45,145 bases of DNA from Bacteroidales bacterium (GTDB taxonomy: Bacteria > Bacteroidota > Bacteroidia > Bacteroidales > UBA932), in contig JAFURF010000056.1 of assembly GCA_017471965.1 (NCBI GenBank), positions 1 to 45,145 on the forward strand, written 5' to 3'. Position 1 is the first letter of the stretch; the number at the start of each line of letters is the position of its first letter. The translations under genes and the position numbers were made by a program. The notes beneath the pieces were generated by a model, which saw only the letters and a program-made list of their open reading frames with translations, was not told the origin of the DNA and searched no databases. Of this stretch, positions 40,474 to 45,145 are shown in pieces.

Positions 40474-40481
40474 TATATTTG
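40474..40481 (+). promoter_or_regulatory. -7 element of the acyltransferase gene
   Basis: TATATTTG matches the consensus exactly and lies 76 bp before the ATG at 40557. The -33 region is weak. It is divergent from the transporter's element at 40418. Confidence 0.45.
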
Positions 40482-40556
40482 CTTTTCTGTAAGATGCCGT
40501 TGTCTGGCGATAGGTCTGTGATGTGAGCCAGCGGTGTGCGTATATGGTTGATAATT

Positions 40557-41462
40557 ATGGATTTGAGAGTAAAGATAGTCCGTGGTTTCATGGTTCTCCT
40601 TGCTAAGTTTCCCTTGAAGTTTCATTATTTCATGGGAGATATTCTGTCGTGGATCGTGAAGAAACTTTTGAGATATAGGGCAGATGTGGTGATGGTCAAT
40701 ATTGCCAGATCCTTTCCTGAGAAGAAATACCGTGAACTGAAGAGGGTCTATAAAGACTTCTATCGTCATTTCGGAGAGTTGGTGGCCGAAGGCATATGGT
40801 TCGGAGGAAGCAGTTATGCCCGTCTGAGGAAGCAGAAGATTGTTACTCTGGTCAATCCGGAGGTTCTGACTGATATGTATCAGAAGGCCCCTAGCGTGAC
40901 TGTTCTGAGTACCCACTGCGGCAATTGGGAACTTCTGGGCGGACTTCCCGGATATGAATCGGAGGACGGCAGGATGTTGGGAATCGGTGAAAAGGCCTTT
41001 ACGGTCGTGTACAAGCCCATGAGCAGCAAGGTTGCTGATAGAGTGTTTGCCTTGAACAGGATAGCGCCCCTTGAAGTGGTCGGCCTCGAATGCGAGGTGG
41101 AGTCAAGGAACATACTGAGGTTTTCGTTGAAGCATAAGGATGAAAAGAGGATATATATCTATCCTGCCGATCAGGCGCCGTACTACAAGTCGGGCCCTCA
41201 TCCTATAGGTGAATTCATGAGTCAGCCGACTATGGCTATGACGGGAAGCATGGGCGTTGCATGCAAGTTGTCGCATGCTGTGGTCTATATGAAGATGAAG
41301 AGGGTAAGGAGGGGACATTATGAGATGGCTTTCATCCCAATATGCGAGGATGCTTCCGTCCATACCCCTGAGTCCCTTATAAGAAGGTATTATGACCTGC
41401 TTGAGGAGGAGATCAGAGAGACTCCTGCCAACTGGCTCTGGTCACATAAAAGATGGAAATAG
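40557..41462 (+). CDS. Lipid A biosynthesis-type (LpxL/HtrB family) acyltransferase, 301 aa
   Basis: The protein starts with a hydrophobic, basic N-terminal helix (about 1-40). It carries the family's catalytic motif HCGNWE (HxxxxE, in TVLSTHCGNWELLGG), then YPADQAP and a late SLIRRYYDLLEEEIRETPANWLWSHKRWK-type end (last 29 residues) typical of the family. It acylates lipid A or a related lipid at the inner membrane. I chose ATG 40557; a GTG at 40536 is also in frame, but the family usually starts near the later site. It is followed 15 bp later by the DUF4831 gene. Confidence 0.9.
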   Translation: MDLRVKIVRGFMVLLAKFPLKFHYFMGDILSWIVKKLLRYRADVVMVNIARSFPEKKYRELKRVYKDFYRHFGELVAEGIWFGGSSYARLRKQKIVTLVNPEVLTDMYQKAPSVTVLSTHCGNWELLGGLPGYESEDGRMLGIGEKAFTVVYKPMSSKVADRVFALNRIAPLEVVGLECEVESRNILRFSLKHKDEKRIYIYPADQAPYYKSGPHPIGEFMSQPTMAMTGSMGVACKLSHAVVYMKMKRVRRGHYEMAFIPICEDASVHTPESLIRRYYDLLEEEIRETPANWLWSHKRWK

Positions 41463-41477
41463 TTAATTGTTAGGAAT

Positions 41478-42530
41478 ATGAAAAAGTTTTCCGGATTTGT
41501 TTTTGCAATGGCGCTGGCGGTCATCCCGTTTGTTGCGTCTGCCCAGAAGACCTCTGATCCAGAGGGTTATCTGACTTATTCTTTGCCTTCGACCGCCATC
41601 GTGCTCGATGTGGAGGCGGTTCAGGAGAAGTTCCACGCGGGACCGTATGCAAGGTATGCTGAAAAGTATCTCGGCATCAAGGCACGTCAGAAGGACGAGA
41701 CCTCGTGTAATATCGTGCAGGTGTCTATGACTCCTCTGGTGGAACCGGATCTCGCTAAGAGATATACACTTGCGGTGAAGAAGAGTGTCGTGGATGCAAC
41801 TTTCCTGAAGTTGTCGTCTGCAGGTCTGGTTTCGTTTGCCGACGGCAGTTTCGGTGATCCGGTGATGTGGCGTTTCCCGACTTCCGGTGATGCTGACTTT
41901 TCCGGTAAGGGTGTGTCTTCCAATCTGACTTCCGAGTCCGCTACACTTTACAGGAGCGAGAAGAAGGAGTCAGAATACAGCAGGGTTGCCGTGCAGCAGA
42001 GCATGGTTGTGGAAAAGACTCTGGAGCAGAAGGCTGCTGAGGCTGCTCAGATGATACTTCGCCTCCGCGACCACAGGCTCAAGATCGTTACAGGAGATAC
42101 TGACGCGACTTATAGCGGTGAGGCAATGGCTGCTGCCATTCAGGAACTTTCATCTCTTGAGAAGGAATACATGTCTCTTTTTGTAGGATATTCGGATTTC
42201 AATGTGCAGAACATGAGGTTCGACGTGGTGCCTTCTGCCGAGAGGGAGAGCCAGATGTATGTGGCCTTCCGTATTTCTGACACAGCGGGCCTTGTTCCTG
42301 CTGATAATCTTTCAGGAAAGCCTGTCGTGATGGAGATCGTTCCGCAGGAGGTGGCTGCTCCTGTATCGGAAGGAAAGCCTGGTGCAAAGGTAGGTTGCGT
42401 ATATTATCTGCAGCCTGCGACATGCACGGTCAAGATAAAGGAAGGCAACAACCTCCTTGTGCAGGGCAGGATGCCTGTATACCAGCTCGGCCGTCTCGGA
42501 TCTATGCCGGTAAATACGACTTTACAGTAA
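41478..42530 (+). CDS. DUF4831-type secreted protein, 350 aa
   Basis: A signal peptide (MKKFSGFVFAMALAVIPFVASAQ) is followed by the layout of the Bacteroidales DUF4831 family: LTYSLPSTAIVLDVEAVQEKF near the front, KYLGIKARQKDETS, the helical stretch EKTLEQKAAEAAQMILRLRDHR and SSLEKEYMSLFVG. The C-terminal end is GCVYYLQPATCTVKI to GRMPVYQLG. The function is unknown; expected location is periplasm or outer membrane. It sits between the acyltransferase and pepD, 15 and 23 bp away. Confidence 0.82.
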   Translation: MKKFSGFVFAMALAVIPFVASAQKTSDPEGYLTYSLPSTAIVLDVEAVQEKFHAGPYARYAEKYLGIKARQKDETSCNIVQVSMTPLVEPDLAKRYTLAVKKSVVDATFLKLSSAGLVSFADGSFGDPVMWRFPTSGDADFSGKGVSSNLTSESATLYRSEKKESEYSRVAVQQSMVVEKTLEQKAAEAAQMILRLRDHRLKIVTGDTDATYSGEAMAAAIQELSSLEKEYMSLFVGYSDFNVQNMRFDVVPSAERESQMYVAFRISDTAGLVPADNLSGKPVVMEIVPQEVAAPVSEGKPGAKVGCVYYLQPATCTVKIKEGNNLLVQGRMPVYQLGRLGSMPVNTTLQ

Positions 42531-42553
42531 CATAATTAATAAACATACAAGAC

Positions 42554-44038
42554 ATGACAATCAAAGAACTTGATCCACAGATCGTGTGGAAGAACTTTTA
42601 TGAACTGACTCAGATTCCGCGTCCTTCGAAGCATGAGGAACTTGCGGTGGAGTATATGTACAACTGGGGAAAGTCTCACGGACTTGAGACCATCAAGGAT
42701 GAGATCGGAAATATCGTCATTCGCAAGCCTGCGACTCCGGGTTGTGAAAATATGAAGGGTGTGATACTTCAGGGCCATATCGATATGGTACCTCAGAAGA
42801 ACAATGATACCGTACATGATTTCGAGAAGGATCCTATACAGACATGGATCGACGGAGAGTGGGTGAAGGCAAAGGGTACCACTCTCGGTGCCGACAACGG
42901 ACTTGGAGTTGCCATGGGTATGGCTGTACTCGAGTCTGACAACCTCAAGCATGGCCCTATCGAACTTCTCGTGACAGTGGACGAGGAGACAGGTATGACT
43001 GGAGCCAACGCTCTGAAGCCGGGCCTCCTTCAGGGAGACATCCTCATCAACCTCGACTCTGAGACGGAGGGCGAACTTTATGTTGGCTGTGCCGGCGGTC
43101 TCGACGCTTCAGCATCCGCTGCATATGTGCCTGCAGAGCCTCAGGAAGGCTGGGAGTGCTGGTCATTGGCAGTCAAGGGCTTCAAGGGCGGTCACTCGGG
43201 AATGGACATCATCCTCTACAGAGGAAATGCCAACAAGGTCGCTGCGCGTATCCTATATGCCCTTATGACTGAGGCTGATGTGAAACTTCTGGATCTTGAA
43301 GGCGGTACATTGAGGAATGCCATCCCACGCGAGGCTTTCGCAACTGTTTATGTCCCTGCTGACAAGGTAGACGCGGCAAAGACTGTGTTCGAGCGCGTCG
43401 CTGCTGAGGTGAAGGCTGAATATGCCGGTACGGATCCTGATTCTGAGTTTATCTTCAAGCCTTATGAATGTGCAGAAGGCGAGTGCTGCTGCCACGGTGA
43501 CGAGTGCAAGTATGTTCCTGAGGCTGATGCTCTTCGTTTTGTGCGCGCAATCATCGCTTGTCCTGACGGCGTTGAGCGCATGAGCAGTGAGATGGCAGGT
43601 CTCGTCGAGACTTCGAACAATCTCGCCATGGTGAAGATCGAGGCCGGTGAGTTCTCGGTGAAGACCCTTATGAGAAGTTCTGTGGATACGGCAAAGGAGG
43701 CTCTTGCACAGAAGTTCGAGGCTGTGTTCGGCCTTGCAGGCATCGCTGTTTCATTTGCAGGCGGCTATTCGGGCTGGGCTCCTAATCCTGAGTCAGCCAT
43801 CCTCGCGACCATGAAGAATGTCTACAATGACCTCTATGGCAAGGAGCCTGCAGTGATGGCTATCCATGCAGGTCTCGAGTGCGGTATCCTCAGCGGTGCA
43901 TATCCTCATTGGGATATGGTGTCATGCGGTCCTACCCTCATGAGCCCTCACTCTCCTGACGAGCGTGCCAACATCCCTTCTGTGGCAAAATGCTGGGAAT
44001 TCCTCAAGGCTGTTCTTGCGAACATTCCTGTGAAGTAG
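42554..44038 (+). CDS. pepD: Aminoacyl-histidine dipeptidase PepD (M20 family), 494 aa
   Basis: Zinc ligands of M20C peptidases are visible: His in LQGHIDMVPQ, Asp in LGADNGLGVAMG, the Glu pair in VDEETGMTGA, Asp in INLDSETEG and the late His in AIHAGLECGIL. The lid domain region KGFKGGHSGMDI is also present. The enzyme splits Xaa-His dipeptides such as carnosine in the cytoplasm. One oddity is a Cys-rich patch near residue 310 (CAEGECCCHGDEC). The next gene starts 4 bp after its stop. Confidence 0.93.
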   Translation: MTIKELDPQIVWKNFYELTQIPRPSKHEELAVEYMYNWGKSHGLETIKDEIGNIVIRKPATPGCENMKGVILQGHIDMVPQKNNDTVHDFEKDPIQTWIDGEWVKAKGTTLGADNGLGVAMGMAVLESDNLKHGPIELLVTVDEETGMTGANALKPGLLQGDILINLDSETEGELYVGCAGGLDASASAAYVPAEPQEGWECWSLAVKGFKGGHSGMDIILYRGNANKVAARILYALMTEADVKLLDLEGGTLRNAIPREAFATVYVPADKVDAAKTVFERVAAEVKAEYAGTDPDSEFIFKPYECAEGECCCHGDECKYVPEADALRFVRAIIACPDGVERMSSEMAGLVETSNNLAMVKIEAGEFSVKTLMRSSVDTAKEALAQKFEAVFGLAGIAVSFAGGYSGWAPNPESAILATMKNVYNDLYGKEPAVMAIHAGLECGILSGAYPHWDMVSCGPTLMSPHSPDERANIPSVAKCWEFLKAVLANIPVK

Positions 44039-44042
44039 AGAC

Positions 44043-44900
44043 ATGAAAAGAAGCCTCATATCCATATTGCTGCTTCTTCTCCATGCGGTCGTTCTGTTCG
44101 GCGGATCTTATACGGTGAATACCGACGTCCTTAATGTGCGCTCGGCTCCGGACAAGTCTGCGTCTGTGATGGGAGTTCTGCGCAATGGAGATGTCATTGA
44201 AGCGGAGGCAACAGCCGATCCTATGTGGCATGAACTCGAGTATGGCGGCAGGACTGCCTACGTCGCATCTGCCTATCTGGTCCCTATGGCTTCTGATGAA
44301 GACGAGACTGGTTTCTCATGGGAAAGCCTGACCTTGACGGATATCCCGGATATGGATGTGTTGATTCTGTTTGCCTTGACAGGAGTGTTTCTGCTTGTGA
44401 CATGTCTGATTCCAGCCCGATGCTGGTGGTTGGGGCTCATGTCGCTTCTGACTGCATCTGTCCCCACGATTTACGTGATTTTCATGTATATGACAGAGGA
44501 AACTCAACTGCGGTTTGGTGGCAGTCTGGGCATCGTTATCGAATTCATTGTATACGGATTGCTGTCTTTCGGCTATCTGTATGCAGTTCTGAAGACGCTC
44601 ATCAATGCTGTGGATAAGAATTATGTGTCTGTCCGCTGGGAATGGGGATGGATTCCGTTCCTGATAGCATCTGTGCCTGTCGCTCTTGCCTATTATTATC
44701 AATGGAATATTTCACTGGTGATTCTGGTGCTGGCGGCTTATCAGGCCGGATTCTGTATCTGGACATTCATCAGATTCGCTCGAAGCGGCAAGACGTTAGC
44801 ATCCATTCCGATAATCATCGTCTATCTGATCTCTTCTGCAGCATCTTCGGCGATGATATCGTCATTCGTCACTTTGTTCACTTATGGAATATGGATATGA
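44043..44900 (+). CDS. SH3b-domain protein with multiple C-terminal TM helices, 285 aa
   Basis: A signal peptide or first TM (about 1-20) is followed by a bacterial SH3 domain (about 22-82: YTVNTDVLNVRSAPDKSASVMGVLRNGDVIE and so on to TAYVASAYLVPM) and then about six hydrophobic helices from residue 100 to the end. Such SH3 domains often bind peptidoglycan, so the expected layout is a periplasmic SH3b domain on a polytopic membrane anchor. No established family name comes to mind. It is 4 bp after pepD and likely co-transcribed. Confidence 0.78.
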   Translation: MKRSLISILLLLLHAVVLFGGSYTVNTDVLNVRSAPDKSASVMGVLRNGDVIEAEATADPMWHELEYGGRTAYVASAYLVPMASDEDETGFSWESLTLTDIPDMDVLILFALTGVFLLVTCLIPARCWWLGLMSLLTASVPTIYVIFMYMTEETQLRFGGSLGIVIEFIVYGLLSFGYLYAVLKTLINAVDKNYVSVRWEWGWIPFLIASVPVALAYYYQWNISLVILVLAAYQAGFCIWTFIRFARSGKTLASIPIIIVYLISSAASSAMISSFVTLFTYGIWI

Positions 44901-44923
44901 TGCAAAATCAGAGTGGATATTGT

Positions 44924-44954
44924 TTTGATAATTAAATAATTATTCCTATATTTG
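44924..44954 (+). promoter_or_regulatory. rpsF promoter (TTTG-N19-TATATTTG)
   Basis: TTTG (44924-44927) and TATATTTG (44947-44954) are separated by exactly 19 bp, a full match to the Bacteroidota consensus. Transcription should start near 44958-44962. Confidence 0.8.
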
Positions 44955-44957
44955 CAG

Positions 44958-44990
44958 CCCATTTTGGTGGATTGAGTCCTCTGAAATGGG
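44958..44990 (+). promoter_or_regulatory. Hairpin at the 5' end of the rpsF leader
   Basis: CCCATTTTGG (44958-44967) pairs with CTGAAATGGG (44981-44990), allowing two G-U pairs, then after one mismatch GGA pairs with TCC around the loop TTGAG. It forms the very start of the predicted mRNA, 35 bases before the ATG, so it could bind a ribosomal protein (S6 or the S6:S18 complex) or protect the 5' end. No T run follows. Confidence 0.5.
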
Positions 44991-45025
44991 CGCAAATTAT
45001 TATCAAACAATTAATTACAAACAAA

Positions 45026-45145
45026 ATGCTTAAACAGTACGAAACCGTTTTCATTGCAACTCCCGTTTTGTCTGATGCTCAGATGAAGGAAGCGGTCGCA
45101 AAGTACACTAACTACCTCAAGGAGCGTGGTGCAGAGATTGTGTAC
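45026..45145 (+). CDS. rpsF: Ribosomal protein S6, N-terminal fragment (gene runs off the window)
   Basis: The first 40 codons read [20 protein letters not shown] and continue [20 protein letters not shown], the classic bS6 N-terminus (YETvfI..P.lsd.q...). bS6 is a small-subunit protein that pairs with bS18. In Bacteroidota rpsF is normally followed by rpsR and rplI; these would lie beyond the window. It has a strong promoter at 44924-44954. Confidence 0.95.
   Translation, partial: MLKQYETVFIATPVLSDAQMKEAVAKYTNYLKERGAEIVY

Noticed and set aside
44958-44990. Reading the rpsF leader hairpin as a terminator of the upstream gene
   Set aside because: No T run follows on the plus strand, and the hairpin begins at the predicted rpsF transcription start.
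1-45145. tRNA, rRNA, CRISPR arrays, IS elements, integrases
   Set aside because: No intergenic stretch is long enough or shows the needed structure, and no coding region resembles a transposase, recombinase or Cas protein.

Overview
This 45 kb window looks like chromosome from a Bacteroidales bacterium (phylum Bacteroidota). The grounds are promoters of the form TTTG-N19-TAnnTTTG, a weak role for Shine-Dalgarno sites, and characteristic families: MacB/FtsX-type permeases of about 780-800 residues, a DUF4831 protein, a TIGR02757 protein, a DUF4080-type radical SAM protein, a TPR-TM-HTH regulator, and an ECF sigma factor paired with an anti-sigma/beta-barrel fusion. I cannot name the genus. I see no rRNA, tRNA, CRISPR array, IS element or integrase. 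No stretch over 300 bases lacks a gene; the largest gap is 16922-17210.

Region 1 (1-4400, minus strand) is an accessory-looking operon of small envelope proteins: lipoproteins, small membrane proteins and a membrane-anchored transglutaminase-like protein. Its apparent promoter (4360-4390) matches the Bacteroidota consensus and carries a run of ten G within the 19-bp spacer, so it is a candidate phase-variable promoter. Upstream lies a membrane-tethered TPR/HTH regulator (4403-5992), then two more lipoproteins (6161-6976). Four lipoproteins on both sides of the regulator share almost the same 17-residue leader but have unrelated mature parts.

Region 2 (7100-11997, plus strand) holds an ECF sigma factor translationally coupled to a predicted dual-membrane-spanning anti-sigma factor, a DUF389 membrane protein and a B12-binding radical SAM protein.

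Region 3 (12000-31260, minus strand) is a large export and envelope-stress locus. It encodes TolC, an HlyD-type adaptor, one ABC ATPase, five long MacB/FtsX-type permeases, and an NtrC-type sigma-54 activator with its NtrY-like kinase. Its three transcription units each start with the same composite control region. This consists of a 17-bp palindrome TGTAAAG-N3-CTTTACA, 4 bp, a half-site TGTAAAG, and a TTTGGCAC (-24-like) box 53-54 bp from the palindrome. The likely reading is that the local NtrC-type regulator controls the whole locus. A lone gene on the opposite strand (17211-17690) resembles barnase/EndoU/colicin-fold (BECR) nuclease domains.

Region 4 (31267-45145) is mostly core genes. 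On the minus strand are a TIGR02757 protein, a zeta-toxin-like P-loop protein, tldD and pmbA, a SlyD-like FKBP, a family 2 glycosyltransferase, trkA and, further upstream, a POT peptide transporter with a clear terminator. On the plus strand are a lipid A-type acyltransferase, a DUF4831 protein, pepD, an SH3b/multi-TM protein, and the start of rpsF with a near-perfect promoter and a hairpin at the 5' end of its leader.
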